DNA of 64,000 bases, taken from Paenibacillus paridis. GTDB lineage: Bacteria > Bacillota > Bacilli > Paenibacillales > Paenibacillaceae. Position 1 is the stretch's first letter; each line of letters starts with the position of its first letter. The stretch lies in assembly GCF_006345825.1 (NCBI RefSeq), contig NZ_VCIX01000085.1, positions 62,001-126,000 of the forward strand. Direction: 5' to 3'. A model generated the notes under the pieces. That model was not told where the DNA came from. It was given only the letters and a program-made list of their open reading frames with translations, and made no database searches. The translations under genes and the position numbers were made by a program. Of this stretch, positions 36,006-45,583 are shown in pieces.

Positions 36006-37838
36006 ATGAGTAAAGTAATCGGTATTGACCTTGGTACAACGAACTCTTGCGTTGCAGTAATGGAGGGTGGAGAAGCAGTCGTTATCCCTAACCCGGAAGG
36101 CAACCGCACAACTCCATCCGTGGTAGGTTTCAAAAAAGACGGCGAGCGTGTAGTCGGCGAAACGGCAAAACGTCAAGCCATTACGAATCCTGACCGTACG
36201 ATCAGCTCCATCAAGCGCCATATTGGTACGAACCACAAAGAAAAAATCGACGATAAAGATTATACGCCGCAAGAAATTTCTGCAATCATTTTGCAAAAAT
36301 TGAAATCCGATGCGGAAGCTTACTTAGGTCAAACGGTAACGCAAGCGGTTATTACGGTTCCCGCTTATTTCAATGACAGCCAGCGCCAAGCAACGAAGGA
36401 TGCAGGCAAAATCGCTGGTCTAGAAGTGCTTCGTATTGTCAACGAGCCAACAGCCGCGGCACTTGCTTACGGCCTTGAGAAAACAGAAGACCAAACGATT
36501 CTTGTCTATGACCTTGGCGGCGGTACGTTCGACGTTTCCATTCTTGAGCTTGGCGATGGCTTCTTCGAAGTTAAAGCAACAAGCGGCGACAACAAATTGG
36601 GCGGCGATGACTTTGACCAAGTGGTTATCGATCACCTAGTTGCTGAATTCAAAAAAGATCAAGGCATTGATCTCTCCAAAGACAAAGCAGCGGTTCAACG
36701 TCTGAAAGATGCGGCTGAGAAAGCGAAAAAAGAGCTTTCCGGTACACTAACATCAGCAATTTCGCTTCCGTTTATTACGATGGTTGACGGCGTTCCTCAG
36801 CATTTGGAGCTTAGCCTAACCCGCGCTAAATTCGAAGAGCTGGCTGCTGGGCTTGTTGAGCGTACGCTTGGACCTACTCGTCAAGCGCTTAGCGATGCAG
36901 GCATGTCAGCTAGCGATATTGACAAAGTTGTTCTTGTTGGCGGATCGACTCGTATTCCAGCCGTACAAGAAGCTGTTAAAAAATTGATCGGCAAAGATCC
37001 GCACAAAGGCGTTAACCCGGATGAGGTTGTTGCGCTAGGCGCAGCCGTTCAGGCAGGCGTATTGACTGGCGACGTAAAAGACGTAGTTCTTCTTGACGTT
37101 ACGCCATTGTCGCTTGGTATTGAAACAGCAGGCGGCGTGTTCACAAAAATGATCGACCGCAACACGACGATTCCTACGAGCAAGTCCCAAGTGTATTCCA
37201 CTTACGCGGACAACCAGCCGGGCGTTGAAATTCACGTTCTGCAAGGCGAGCGTTCGATGGCAGCTGGCAACAAAACGCTTGGCCGCTTTACATTAAACGA
37301 TATTCCTCTTGCACCACGCGGCGTACCGCAAATCGAAGTTACTTTCGATATCGATGCGAACGGTATCGTTAACGTATCGGCGCTAGACAAAGGAACAGGC
37401 AAGAGCCAAAAGATCACAATCACTTCTTCAAGCGGCTTGAGCGAAGATGAAATCAATCAAATGATGAAGGACGCTGAGCTGAACGCAGAAGAAGACCGCA
37501 AGCGTCGTGATCTGGTTGAAGCAAAAAACAGCGCTGACCAATTGGTTTACTCCGCTGACAAAACGATCAAGGATCTTGGCGATAAAGTGGATGCAGGCGA
37601 AATCGAAAAAGCAAACGCAGCGAAAGAAAAAGTTACAGCTGCGCTTGCAACTGACGATCTAGAGCAAATTAATGCAGCTGCAGCTGAGTTGACGGAAATC
37701 GTACAGCAGCTTTCCGTTAAGCTTTATGAGCAAGCGGCGCAAGCAGAAGGCGCTGAGCCGGAAGCAGGCAATGGCAATGCTAAAGGAAAAGACAACGTTG
37801 TAGATGCCGACTATGAAGTTGTTGACGACAATAAATAA
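36006..37838 (+). CDS. dnaK: Chaperone DnaK (Hsp70)
   Basis: The 610-residue Hsp70 has the ATPase domain ([42 protein letters not shown]), the substrate-binding domain and an acidic C-terminal tail ending [11 protein letters not shown]. It is the short Gram-positive form, without the extra subdomain segment of proteobacterial DnaK. TAGGAGGA precedes the ATG. A strong hairpin lies between it and dnaJ. Confidence 0.98.
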   Translation: MSKVIGIDLGTTNSCVAVMEGGEAVVIPNPEGNRTTPSVVGFKKDGERVVGETAKRQAITNPDRTISSIKRHIGTNHKEKIDDKDYTPQEISAIILQKLKSDAEAYLGQTVTQAVITVPAYFNDSQRQATKDAGKIAGLEVLRIVNEPTAAALAYGLEKTEDQTILVYDLGGGTFDVSILELGDGFFEVKATSGDNKLGGDDFDQVVIDHLVAEFKKDQGIDLSKDKAAVQRLKDAAEKAKKELSGTLTSAISLPFITMVDGVPQHLELSLTRAKFEELAAGLVERTLGPTRQALSDAGMSASDIDKVVLVGGSTRIPAVQEAVKKLIGKDPHKGVNPDEVVALGAAVQAGVLTGDVKDVVLLDVTPLSLGIETAGGVFTKMIDRNTTIPTSKSQVYSTYADNQPGVEIHVLQGERSMAAGNKTLGRFTLNDIPLAPRGVPQIEVTFDIDANGIVNVSALDKGTGKSQKITITSSSGLSEDEINQMMKDAELNAEEDRKRRDLVEAKNSADQLVYSADKTIKDLGDKVDAGEIEKANAAKEKVTAALATDDLEQINAAAAELTEIVQQLSVKLYEQAAQAEGAEPEAGNGNAKGKDNVVDADYEVVDDNK

Positions 37839-37852
37839 AGTGTAGCGAGCGA

Positions 37853-37887
37853 GAGGTCAAAGACAGGCGCTACCTGGCTTTGACCTC
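37853..37887 (+). terminator. Hairpin between dnaK and dnaJ
   Basis: GAGGTCAAAG (37853-37862) and CTTTGACCTC (37878-37887) with an inner CAGG/CCTG pairing form about 14 bp of stem. Only CTTTCG follows, so partial termination or an mRNA processing/stability element is more likely than a full stop. Confidence 0.6.
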
Positions 37888-37942
37888 CTTTCGTGCGCAT
37901 AGGCACATGGAATCATAAGATAGATAGCGGAGGTGAGAACAG

Positions 37943-39073
37943 GTGGCAAGCAAGCGCGATTTTTATGAGGTGCTGGGCGTAGGCAAGGACGCTTCAGCAG
38001 AAGAAATTAAAAAGTCGTACCGTAAGCTCGCTAGGGAATTCCATCCCGACGTGAACAAAGCTGCGGATGCGGAGACGAAGTTCAAAGAAGTGAAGGAAGC
38101 GTATGACGTCTTAAGTGATGACGGCAAACGCTCCACGTATGACCGGTTCGGCCACGTTGATCCTAACCAGGGCATGGGCGGCGGAGGCGGCGCTGATTTC
38201 GGAGGCGGCTTTGGCGATATTTTCGATATGTTCTTTGGTGGCGGAGGCGGTCGCCGTGATCCAAATGCACCGCAGCGCGGCAATGATCTTCAATATACGA
38301 TGACGGTTGAGTTCAAGGAAGCTGTGTTCGGCAAAGAAACCGAAATTACGATTCCGCGTACGGAAACCTGCGACACCTGTCACGGTGACGGAGCCAAGCC
38401 GGGCACGAAGCCCGAATCTTGTTCCGTATGTAAGGGAAGCGGCCAACAAGAGGTTGTCCAAAATACGCCATTCGGCCGTATGGTCAATCGCCGCGCTTGT
38501 ACGAATTGCAGCGGCACAGGCCGTGTTATTAAAGATAAATGTTCGACGTGCCATGGCGCTGGAAAAGTAAAACGCCAACGCAAAATCAATATCCGCATCC
38601 CTGCGGGTGTCGATGACGGTGCTCAAATCCGCATGACTGGCGAGGGCGAAGGCGGACTGCGCGGCGGACCAGCGGGTGATTTGTACATTGTGATTCGCGT
38701 GAAATCGCATGAGTTCTTCGAGCGCGAGGGCGATGATATCTACTGCGAGGTTCCGCTTACTTTCGTTCAAGCGGCGCTTGGGGATGAGATTGAAATTCCG
38801 ACCCTGACTGAGAAGGTGAAGCTTAAAGTGCCTGCGGGCACGCAAACGGGCACGTACTTCCGGCTGAAAGGCAAAGGGGTTCCGAAGCTGCGTGGATACG
38901 GCCAAGGCGATCAGCATGTGAAGGTGACAATCGTTACCCCAACAAGTCTGACGGATGACCAAAAGGATTTGCTTCGCCAATTCGGCGGTCTGACCGGTGA
39001 TTCGGTATCCAATGATCAAGAGCACCATGAATCTATTTTTGATAAAATGAAAAAGGCGTTCCGGGGCGAATAA
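37943..39073 (+). CDS. dnaJ: Chaperone DnaJ (Hsp40)
   Basis: The J domain with the HPD motif ([10 protein letters not shown]), a Gly/Phe-rich region (about 72-105), four zinc-binding CxxCxGxG repeats ([32 protein letters not shown]) and the C-terminal substrate domain make this a full-length class A DnaJ of 376 residues. GTG 37943 follows GGAGGTGA by 6 bases. It stimulates DnaK ATPase. Confidence 0.97.
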   Translation: MASKRDFYEVLGVGKDASAEEIKKSYRKLAREFHPDVNKAADAETKFKEVKEAYDVLSDDGKRSTYDRFGHVDPNQGMGGGGGADFGGGFGDIFDMFFGGGGGRRDPNAPQRGNDLQYTMTVEFKEAVFGKETEITIPRTETCDTCHGDGAKPGTKPESCSVCKGSGQQEVVQNTPFGRMVNRRACTNCSGTGRVIKDKCSTCHGAGKVKRQRKINIRIPAGVDDGAQIRMTGEGEGGLRGGPAGDLYIVIRVKSHEFFEREGDDIYCEVPLTFVQAALGDEIEIPTLTEKVKLKVPAGTQTGTYFRLKGKGVPKLRGYGQGDQHVKVTIVTPTSLTDDQKDLLRQFGGLTGDSVSNDQEHHESIFDKMKKAFRGE

Positions 39074-39097
39074 CCCGGCACGTCTTTTTTTCTTTTT
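39061..39097 (+). terminator. Terminator at the end of dnaJ
   Basis: CCGGG and CCCGG enclose the dnaJ stop codon; a run of CTTTTTTTCTTTTT follows. Confidence 0.6.
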
Positions 39098-39181
39098 GGG
39101 CTGTATAGGAATTGGCGCACAAACATATTCTATCCGGGTAGGAAAACCATACATCTACACACAACCGGAGGGAATAATAAG

Positions 39182-39337
39182 ATGACTGACAACATTAACT
39201 TGGAAAAAGAGAACTTTGGAAACCTGCCTGTAGGAGAAAATGAGGATGTAGAGTTTTCCGAAGAGCTGGCAGATGAGGCAGATCGCAAAGCGGCTGAGCG
39301 TGCAGCCGCAGCCGATCAGCGCAACGAGCAGGAATAA
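39182..39337 (+). CDS. YfhD-family small protein (51 residues)
   Basis: ATG 39182 follows GGAGGG. The product is acidic and helical, and its core VEFSEELADEADRKAAERA matches the YfhD family of small Bacillota proteins of unknown function. It has no membrane segment. Its TAA overlaps the next gene's ATG (TAATG), so the two are translationally coupled. Confidence 0.75.
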   Translation: MTDNINLEKENFGNLPVGENEDVEFSEELADEADRKAAERAAAADQRNEQE

Positions 39338-39543
39338 TGAACCGATTGGAGCTACAAGCCACGTTTAGCGGCGAAGGCACAGCTCAAGAGGCTCTGCGCA
39401 AGCTGCAGGCGCTTCGCGCTACAGATGTAAGCGGGTTGATCGATAGCGGGACTTTGACGGCAACGATTGACGCCGATGTCGCTGAACGTGCGCTTCGCCT
39501 GATCAGTCAAATTGACGGAAACGCAAACGCGACTATCACTTAA
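39337..39543 (+). CDS. 68-residue protein coupled to the YfhD-like gene
   Basis: The ATG overlaps the upstream stop. The product begins MNRLELQATFSGEGTAQEAL and looks like an alternating beta/alpha fold with a regular IDSGTLTATIDADVAERAL stretch. I recognise no family. A clear terminator follows, so it is the last gene of a two-gene unit. Confidence 0.65.
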   Translation: MNRLELQATFSGEGTAQEALRKLQALRATDVSGLIDSGTLTATIDADVAERALRLISQIDGNANATIT

Positions 39544-39551
39544 ATGCAAAG

Positions 39552-39589
39552 AGACTGCAGGCTGAATATGAGCCTGCAGTCTTTTTTTT
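39552..39589 (+). terminator. Terminator after the small-gene pair
   Basis: AGACTGCAGGCT and AGCCTGCAGTCT form a 12-bp stem with a 7-base loop, followed by eight Ts. Confidence 0.92.
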
Positions 39590-39605
39590 GATCATTAGCC
39601 TTATT

Positions 39606-40448
39606 TTATTCCGCTGCGTCTTGCAAGGCATGGCTTTCTGGTCGCAAGGATCTAACCAATAAGTCGCGAAGCTCGCCGTACCTTGAATGCTTGCGTACGA
39701 AGGTAAAAGGCTCGGAGCGTTTGTTGAGCGGATTTGGCATGTCTACCTCGATTCGCCCTGGCGCAGCTTGCATCGTTATAATCCGGGTGCCAAGCAGCAG
39801 TGCCTCATCCACGTCATGCGTAATGAATACAATCGTTTTACCAGAGTTCACCCAGATTTTACGGATTAGATATTGCAGCGATTCGCGTGTAATCGCATCA
39901 AGCGAAGCGAATGGCTCATCCATGAGAATAATACGCGGATCTGTAGCCAGTGCTCTGGCAATTGCCGTACGCTGCTTCATGCCGCCAGAGAGCTGGAATG
40001 GAAACAAGGAAGAATAAGAGGTTAATCCGACTTGCTTCACAATGGAAGCTGCTTTTTCTTTCCGTTCAGCACGCGGGCAGCTTAGCATTTTCAGGCCAAA
40101 TTCCACGTTGCTTTGCACGCTCAGCCATGGGAACAGATTGGCATGCTGGAAGACGACGCCAACCTCGTGATGCGGCCGGTAGTGTGGTCGTTCATAGATG
40201 CTTACCATGCCGGAGGTAGGCTGCTCGTAACCGGCCGCTACTTTAAGCAGCGACGTTTTTCCGCATCCGGAAGGGCCTAGTATACAAACGAATTCACCCT
40301 CTTGGATGGAAAGATTAATATGGCCGAGCACTTCGGCATTCGTTTTGCCGTTAGGATAAATAAGCTTTACGCCACGCATCGTTATAGCTTGAACAGGCTC
40401 ATCTGCGGCGAGACTTGATTGGAAGACTTGAACGGCAGCTTCTGTCAT
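39606..40448 (-). CDS. ssuB: Sulfonate ABC transporter ATPase
   Basis: Walker A GPSGCGKTS, signature LSGGMKQR and Walker B ILMDEPFASLD identify an ABC ATPase; VVFQHANLFPWLSVQSNV is typical of the nitrate/sulfonate/taurine (TauB/SsuB) group. The substrate is inferred from the neighbouring ssuD. AGGAGG precedes the ATG. Last gene of ssuD-ssuC-ssuA-ssuB on the minus strand. Confidence 0.88.
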   Translation of the reverse strand: MTEAAVQVFQSSLAADEPVQAITMRGVKLIYPNGKTNAEVLGHINLSIQEGEFVCILGPSGCGKTSLLKVAAGYEQPTSGMVSIYERPHYRPHHEVGVVFQHANLFPWLSVQSNVEFGLKMLSCPRAERKEKAASIVKQVGLTSYSSLFPFQLSGGMKQRTAIARALATDPRIILMDEPFASLDAITRESLQYLIRKIWVNSGKTIVFITHDVDEALLLGTRIITMQAAPGRIEVDMPNPLNKRSEPFTFVRKHSRYGELRDLLVRSLRPESHALQDAAE

Positions 40449-40483
40449 TGTGATTACCTCCTATCTGATTATGGTAAGGACGA

Positions 40484-41599
40484 TTAATGCTTCAGCGATT
40501 CATTCCAAATGCCTTGTTGGTATGCAGCGGCATCCGGGGCGGAAGGTATAGTTTTCTGATCGACCAGAAATTGGCCGGTTTGCTCAAGCACCTGGGCAAA
40601 TCCGCTTGTGCTGCCATCTGCTCCGAGATATTTGGCGCCCTGCTGCTCAGCAGCATTCAGCCATACAAGCTCATGGAGCTGGGTCAGCGTATCCGCTTCG
40701 GATTGGCTGAGGAGCGGGGCGACCGCCTTGGCGGCTTCATCGGGATTCGAACGGTACAAAGCTATGGCTTCATCAAGAACGGCGACGTAATCCTTTACGA
40801 ACTGCGGATATTGTTCTGCGAATTTCTTGCCGACGATTCCGACGTCAGCGGTGATGATGCCTTGTTCGGACAAGGTTTTCGCTGAAATTAATAGCTTGCC
40901 GTCATCGGCAACTAACTTCGCAAGCGAAGGCTGCCATACGAATGCTCCGTCAATGTCCTTGCGCTGCCATGCTGCGACGATATCAGGCGGCTGAAGATCA
41001 AGGATGCTGACGGAAGCGGGGTCCACGCCTTCTTGTTTAAGTGCGGACAATAAACTGAAATGAGTTGTTGATCCGTACGGAACAGCGATTTTTTTGCCAA
41101 CGAGGTCCTTTACGCTGTTGATGCCAGCGCTGTTGCGGACAGCCAGAGCTTCGTTATCGCCTATCACGTCATGCAGGAAATAAACGGAATAAGGCAAGTC
41201 ATTGGCTAAGCCGATGGCTACCGGTACGGAGCCCGCAAGTCCGAGATCGATTCCGCCCGCGGCGAACGCAGTGTTGACATCGCGACCAGAATCAAAGGGT
41301 ACCCAGGTAACTTTTACATCGGGAAACTTTTTCTCTGCAAGTCCAAGCGCTTTAGCGAGCAGTTCTGCATTGGGAATAATCTGAAAGCCAATACGAACTT
41401 CTTTGGGAAGGGCTGCGGAAGCAGGCTCGGCCGTAGGGTCAGCTTTGGTTGCTGGGGAAGGGGCCTCTGTTTCTTTAGTGACGGCTGCTTCTGTAGCTTG
41501 GCTTACAGGCTCGTTAGAGCCGCAGGCGGTAAGTATGCTAAATAGGGAAAAGAGCAATACAACGGTCCATAATCCTGTTAACTTATTCTTTTTTATCAT
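40484..41599 (-). CDS. ssuA: Sulfonate ABC transporter binding lipoprotein
   Basis: A signal peptide with the lipobox ILTAC, a Ser/Thr/Ala/Glu-rich linker to about residue 65, and a NMT1/SsuA-type periplasmic-binding fold (VRIGFQIIPNAELLAKALG, VPYGSTTHFSLLSALKQEG). It should capture alkanesulfonates or taurine outside the membrane; QIIPN and VPYGSTTHF resemble taurine-binding TauA as much as SsuA. TAGGAG lies 8 bases before the ATG. Confidence 0.87.
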   Translation of the reverse strand: MIKKNKLTGLWTVVLLFSLFSILTACGSNEPVSQATEAAVTKETEAPSPATKADPTAEPASAALPKEVRIGFQIIPNAELLAKALGLAEKKFPDVKVTWVPFDSGRDVNTAFAAGGIDLGLAGSVPVAIGLANDLPYSVYFLHDVIGDNEALAVRNSAGINSVKDLVGKKIAVPYGSTTHFSLLSALKQEGVDPASVSILDLQPPDIVAAWQRKDIDGAFVWQPSLAKLVADDGKLLISAKTLSEQGIITADVGIVGKKFAEQYPQFVKDYVAVLDEAIALYRSNPDEAAKAVAPLLSQSEADTLTQLHELVWLNAAEQQGAKYLGADGSTSGFAQVLEQTGQFLVDQKTIPSAPDAAAYQQGIWNESLKH

Positions 41600-41622
41600 T
41601 TCTCTACACTCCTATTTTCATC

Positions 41623-42453
41623 TCATTCTTTCCCGCTCCATGGAACAAGCTTTCTCTCAAGCCATCGAAGAGCAGAATCAATTAACAAAGCGATAAGTCC
41701 CATAATGATAATGCCCGCAAAAATAATATCACTGCGCAGAAACTTACTTGCATCAAGCACCATCCAGCCGATGCCGGACATCGCGGCGACCATCTCAGCA
41801 GCAACCAGCGTTGTGTAACTGACCCCAATGGCCGTGCGGATTCCCGTAAAGATCTCAGGCAAAGCGGAAGGGAACAATACATAAACGAAAAGCTTGATTT
41901 TGCTGGCACCAAGCGACTTTGCTGCATGAATCCGGTCTGCGGATACCCGTCTAACTCCTGCTACTACTGCAATGTATAAAGGAGCGAATGCTGCCAGAAA
42001 GAGCAAGGCAATCTTCGAAGAATCACCGATGCCGAGCCATAATACGAGCATCGTATAGTACGCAAGCGGAGGCAGAGGGCGATAAAATTCGATAAACGGA
42101 TCAACAAGCGACCGAATAGTCAGAGATGAGCCGCTAATCAGCCCTAGCGGGATGGCGGTCACAAGCGCGAGCGCGAAGGCGCTGCCAAGCCGCAATAAGC
42201 TATCCCCAATGTGATGGGCTAGTGAGCTTCCTTTGTAGCCCTCTTGCAAAATTTGGACAAAAGCAAGCCAAACCTTGCCTGGGGCGGGTATGAATAACGG
42301 ATTTACCCATTGCAAGCGCGTCACGAGCCACCATATGAGCAATACGAATAGGATGGCCGAGACAGATACAGCAAAAGGATAGGCCCTATGCTTGGTCCAA
42401 GCAGTTGGAGCTTGACGATTAAAGGTTCTTTCCAGGCTGGTATTGATAAGCAA
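41623..42453 (-). CDS. ssuC: Sulfonate ABC transporter permease
   Basis: A 276-residue, about 6-span BPD-type permease: [20 protein letters not shown] and the EAA-type loop ([24 protein letters not shown], quoted only in part: [10 protein letters not shown]) are characteristic of TauC/SsuC. The start is TTG 42453, overlapping the end of ssuD by 35 bases, with GGGGAGA just upstream; there is no later ATG near the N-terminus. Translational coupling to ssuD is likely. Confidence 0.85.
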   Translation of the reverse strand: MLINTSLERTFNRQAPTAWTKHRAYPFAVSVSAILFVLLIWWLVTRLQWVNPLFIPAPGKVWLAFVQILQEGYKGSSLAHHIGDSLLRLGSAFALALVTAIPLGLISGSSLTIRSLVDPFIEFYRPLPPLAYYTMLVLWLGIGDSSKIALLFLAAFAPLYIAVVAGVRRVSADRIHAAKSLGASKIKLFVYVLFPSALPEIFTGIRTAIGVSYTTLVAAEMVAAMSGIGWMVLDASKFLRSDIIFAGIIIMGLIALLIDSALRWLERKLVPWSGKE

Positions 42454-43546
42454 CCATCTCCCCGTTTGGTCCCGAGCTTGCCGCGTTGGAATGGACGGAG
42501 CGCAGTTTAGGGAATAACAGCTCTGCTACCCGGTATGCTTCTTCCAAATGCGGATACCCGGATAAAATAAAGGTTTCTACTCCGAGTGCTGCGTACTCTC
42601 GAAGCCGCTCCGCAACCGTATCGGCGTCCCCGACAAGCGCGGTACCCGCACCGCCTCTAACGAGGCCAATGCCTGCCCAAAGGTTCGGTGAAATTTCCAG
42701 CTTGTTCCGATCGCCGCCATGCAGTTCAGTCATGCGTTTCTGTCCATGGGAATCCATCCGAGCATAAACCTGTTGGGCTTTGGCAATAACATCATCGTCC
42801 AAATGGCGAATGAGCTGGTTAGCGGCCTGCCATGCTTCTTCATTCGTTTCTCTGACGATGATATGCAGCCGAATGCCGAATTTTACAGATCTTCCTTGTG
42901 CAAAGGCCGCTTTCCGGACTTGCGTCAGCTTCTGTTGCACTTGCTCGGGAGCTTCTCCCCATGTCAAGTAATGATCGGCATGCTTCGCAGCGGTTTCAAT
43001 CGCGGCCGGAGAAGAGCCGCCAAAGAAAATAGGAGGATGCGGCTGCTGCAGGGGCGGGAAAAAATTAACGGCTTCGCTAACTTTGATATGCTTGCCGTCG
43101 AGGCTGAATGCTTTCCTGTCGGTAAGAAGGTTTCGCCAGACCGTCATAAACTCATCAGTCAATTGATAACGCTCGTCATGATCAAGAAATAAACCATCCG
43201 CCGCTAATTCTTCAGGGTCTCCACCAGCTACTACATTCACAAGCAATCGGCCGCCAGAGCTGCGGTCGAAGCTGGCTGCCATTCTTGCTGCAAGCGTAGG
43301 CGACATGAGGCCGGGCCTAACCGCAATTAGAAATTTCAATTGTTTGGTTGCAGCAATAAGCGATGAAGCAGTAACCCAAGGGTCCTCGCAGGCTCTTCCC
43401 GTAGGAAGCAATACGCCATGGAAACCGAGGTCATCCGCTGCCGTTGCGATTTGCCTGAAATAAGCGGGCGTCGTTGTCCTTGCACCGAGGTCGGTTCCAA
43501 CATAACGGCCGTCCCCGTAGGTCGGGATAAACCAGAAAAATTCCAA
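42419..43546 (-). CDS. ssuD: FMNH2-dependent alkanesulfonate monooxygenase
   Basis: A luciferase-fold enzyme that cleaves C1 and longer alkanesulfonates to aldehyde and sulfite. [16 protein letters not shown] at the N-terminus, [19 protein letters not shown] and [18 protein letters not shown] are SsuD signatures. The frame is open from ATG 43564, but TTG 43546 has AAGGA 8 bases ahead and aligns with the usual SsuD start (MEILWFIPT), so I prefer it (375 residues). No flavin reductase is encoded nearby. It is preceded by a terminator-bearing leader. Confidence 0.9.
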   Translation of the reverse strand: MEFFWFIPTYGDGRYVGTDLGARTTTPAYFRQIATAADDLGFHGVLLPTGRACEDPWVTASSLIAATKQLKFLIAVRPGLMSPTLAARMAASFDRSSGGRLLVNVVAGGDPEELAADGLFLDHDERYQLTDEFMTVWRNLLTDRKAFSLDGKHIKVSEAVNFFPPLQQPHPPIFFGGSSPAAIETAAKHADHYLTWGEAPEQVQQKLTQVRKAAFAQGRSVKFGIRLHIIVRETNEEAWQAANQLIRHLDDDVIAKAQQVYARMDSHGQKRMTELHGGDRNKLEISPNLWAGIGLVRGGAGTALVGDADTVAERLREYAALGVETFILSGYPHLEEAYRVAELLFPKLRSVHSNAASSGPNGEMVAYQYQPGKNL

Positions 43547-43610
43547 TTTATTCATCCTTTTCATCCAGTTTAAATATTAATCACATCGGATAAGTTGGTA
43601 TAATACCCAT

Positions 43611-43652
43611 AAAAAAAGCATAACGCCCCTTTTTGAAAAGTAGCCATTATGC
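43611..43652 (-). terminator. Intrinsic terminator in the ssuD leader
   Basis: On the minus strand GCATAATG and the GCGTTATGC side pair (with one G-U), followed by seven Ts. It lies downstream of the promoter and operator but before ssuD, so it may end tetR readthrough or attenuate the ssu operon. Confidence 0.7.
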
Positions 43653-43678
43653 GTCGCCAGCGATCTGGTAGACAAGAG

Positions 43679-43702
43679 GTGAATAATTATTCACTATGTG
43701 AA
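43679..43702. promoter_or_regulatory. Overlapping palindromes, candidate TetR operator
   Basis: GTGAATAATTATTCAC (43679-43694) is a perfect 16-base palindrome, and TTCAC-TAT-GTGAA (43690-43702) overlaps it. They begin at the start site expected from the promoter at 43705-43733 and sit next to a TetR gene. Confidence 0.65.
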
Positions 43703-43704
43703 CA

Positions 43705-43733
43705 TGATAGCAGCAATTGCCATAAATAGTCAA
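43705..43733 (-). promoter_or_regulatory. Promoter upstream of ssuD
   Basis: On the minus strand TTGACT (43728-43733) and CTATCA (43705-43710) are 17 bases apart; TATCAT is an 18-base alternative. The start site should fall at about 43698, within the palindromes. Confidence 0.65.
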
Positions 43734-43759
43734 TCGTTTTCTTTGGCCGGGGAAGCTGG

Positions 43760-44353
43760 CTATTTTAAGAGCAAGGCAAGCATTTTATCGGGAGTTAGCA
43801 TCGCGATCTCGTGAATGCCCGGTATGTTGTGCAAAATAAGCCCTTCCATCATAGAAACGTAGATCAGCGCAAGCTCCAAACTTTCCCCGTTCTTGATAAC
43901 GCCTTCCGCTTGCCCTTCTGCGATCATTTCTGCCATTGGCCGTAAATTGTCAATAAATCTAGCGCTAACCGCTTGCGTTACGTGCTCTGGCACAGCCTCT
44001 GATGTTCGGGCATATTGCAAAATAACGGTAATTGCCCATCCGTTCCGATAAGAGAGCCAGTTTTCAGTATACCAATATAGTTTGTCATAAGCGGAGCCCT
44101 CCAAGTCGAGCGCATGTTCGACAAATTCCCGGTATTCCTGCTGACCGCTTTCTACCAAGGCTTTGAAAATATCTTCTTTGGAGCGGAAATATTTATAAAC
44201 GTTTCCAACGCTAATGCCGGCAGTTGACGCGATATCAGCGATTTTTGTGGCGGGCAGCCCCCGCCTTGCAATGACATGCATGGCTGCCTCCAATATTTGG
44301 CGCTGCCTTTCGTCACGCAGTTTTTGATCCTTCTCTATATTTCTAGGTGACAT
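43760..44353 (-). CDS. TetR-family transcriptional regulator
   Basis: The N-terminal helix-turn-helix (RQILEAAMHVIARRGLPATK, IADIASTAGISVGNVYKYF) is clear, followed by a C-terminal ligand-binding domain with SYRNGWAITVILQYART. At 197 residues it is normal. GGGAGG lies about 12 bases before the ATG. It is upstream of and in line with ssuD, with a promoter and palindromic operator in between, so it probably controls the ssu operon; the ligand is unknown. Confidence 0.88.
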   Translation of the reverse strand: MSPRNIEKDQKLRDERQRQILEAAMHVIARRGLPATKIADIASTAGISVGNVYKYFRSKEDIFKALVESGQQEYREFVEHALDLEGSAYDKLYWYTENWLSYRNGWAITVILQYARTSEAVPEHVTQAVSARFIDNLRPMAEMIAEGQAEGVIKNGESLELALIYVSMMEGLILHNIPGIHEIAMLTPDKMLALLLK

Positions 44354-44467
44354 GGGTGTAGCGTTCCTCCCTGCAATAATTGGCTTGTTAACGTATAGCC
44401 GGCTCCTTTGGCGCGTTTTGTAATGATTGTAGCATAATTGCCGCGGACGGTCGCATCTGTCATTTCT

Positions 44468-44497
44468 TTGTGCAAAGGCGGTACTCTGGTGTACAAT
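44468..44497 (+). promoter_or_regulatory. Possible promoter of prmA
   Basis: TTGTGC (44468-44473) and TACAAT (44492-44497) with 18 bases between, about 88 bases before prmA. Confidence 0.45.
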
Positions 44498-44584
44498 AGA
44501 TGTTAGGTTTTTATAGCGAAACGTTTGTCTGGCTGACGAGAGTCGGCGATAGCCGTTTACGATTGTTATTGGAGGATACTACAT

Positions 44585-45583
44585 ATGAAATGGCATGAAA
44601 TTACAATCTCTACAACCGAAGAGGCGCAAGAGATGATATCGAACTTTTTGCATGAATTGGGAGCAGGGGGCGTTTCGATAGAAGAATCAGGGACGCTCAG
44701 CAAGCAGCGCGATACGTCGCTCGGCCAATGGTATGAGCTTCCGCTTAATGATATTCCAGAAGGGCAGGCCGTAATTAAGGGGTATTTTGGCGAAGACACG
44801 GATACAGATGCGTTGATTGCGGCGATTAGACCGCGCGTCGAGGAGCTGCGCGAGTTCGATATTGATCCTGGCAATGTAGAATACACTGCACTTGTCGTAG
44901 ATGATGAGGACTGGGCCACGGCATGGAAGCAATACTTTAAGCCGCTCCGCGTCTCGGATACGTTAACGATTAAGCCTACATGGGAAGAATATGAGGCAAG
45001 CGAAAACGAGCGCATTATTGAACTCGATCCCGGCATGGCTTTCGGGACAGGCACTCACCCGACTACAGCGCTTTGCTTGCAGACCCTTGAATCCGTAATA
45101 CGCGGTGGAGAAGAAGTTATCGATGTTGGAACAGGGTCTGGTATTCTTGCTATAGGCGCATGCCGATTAGGCGCGAAGAGCGTAGTTGCGCTTGATTTGG
45201 ACCCGATCGCGGTGTCGAGTGCAACCGAGAACGTCAAGCTGAACGATTTGTCAGAGCAAGTCGAAGTCAGGCTTAGCGATTTGCTTGGTGTGATCAAGGA
45301 AGATTCAGCCGCTCTAGAGAAAACGTCTGGCAGCCAATCCATGGGCGTAACTGTGCCCGTGGATCTGGTCGTTGCGAATATTTTGGCAGAGATCATATTG
45401 TTGTTCGTTGATGATGTATATGAAGCGCTTAAGCCGAACGGCATTTACATTGCTTCTGGTGTGTACAAGAATAAAGAAACAGACGTGGAAGAAGGCTTAA
45501 TCCGCTCTGGGTTTGAACTTGTCGAGAAGCGCCGCGATGAGGAATGGATTGCATTCGTTGCGAGAAAGCCGCAGGTGGTTTAA
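44585..45583 (+). CDS. prmA: Ribosomal protein L11 methyltransferase
   Basis: PrmA trimethylates lysines and the N-terminus of L11. The N-terminal substrate-recognition domain (WHEITISTTEEAQEMIS) precedes a SAM fold with EVIDVGTGSGILAIGA (motif I) and LVVANILAEII (NPPY-like motif IV). GGAGG lies ahead of ATG 44585. It is 332 residues long; the stop overlaps the next gene's ATG. In B. subtilis it also follows dnaJ; here the ssu block intervenes. Confidence 0.95.
   Translation: MKWHEITISTTEEAQEMISNFLHELGAGGVSIEESGTLSKQRDTSLGQWYELPLNDIPEGQAVIKGYFGEDTDTDALIAAIRPRVEELREFDIDPGNVEYTALVVDDEDWATAWKQYFKPLRVSDTLTIKPTWEEYEASENERIIELDPGMAFGTGTHPTTALCLQTLESVIRGGEEVIDVGTGSGILAIGACRLGAKSVVALDLDPIAVSSATENVKLNDLSEQVEVRLSDLLGVIKEDSAALEKTSGSQSMGVTVPVDLVVANILAEIILLFVDDVYEALKPNGIYIASGVYKNKETDVEEGLIRSGFELVEKRRDEEWIAFVARKPQVV

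Noticed and set aside
38111..39154. Minus-strand frame of 347 codons opposite dnaJ
   Set aside because: dnaJ is certain; the antisense product has no domain and no ribosome site.
43547..43700. SAM or other sulfur riboswitch in the ssuD leader
   Set aside because: The leader is too short for an S-box aptamer plus terminator and none of the conserved riboswitch blocks is present.
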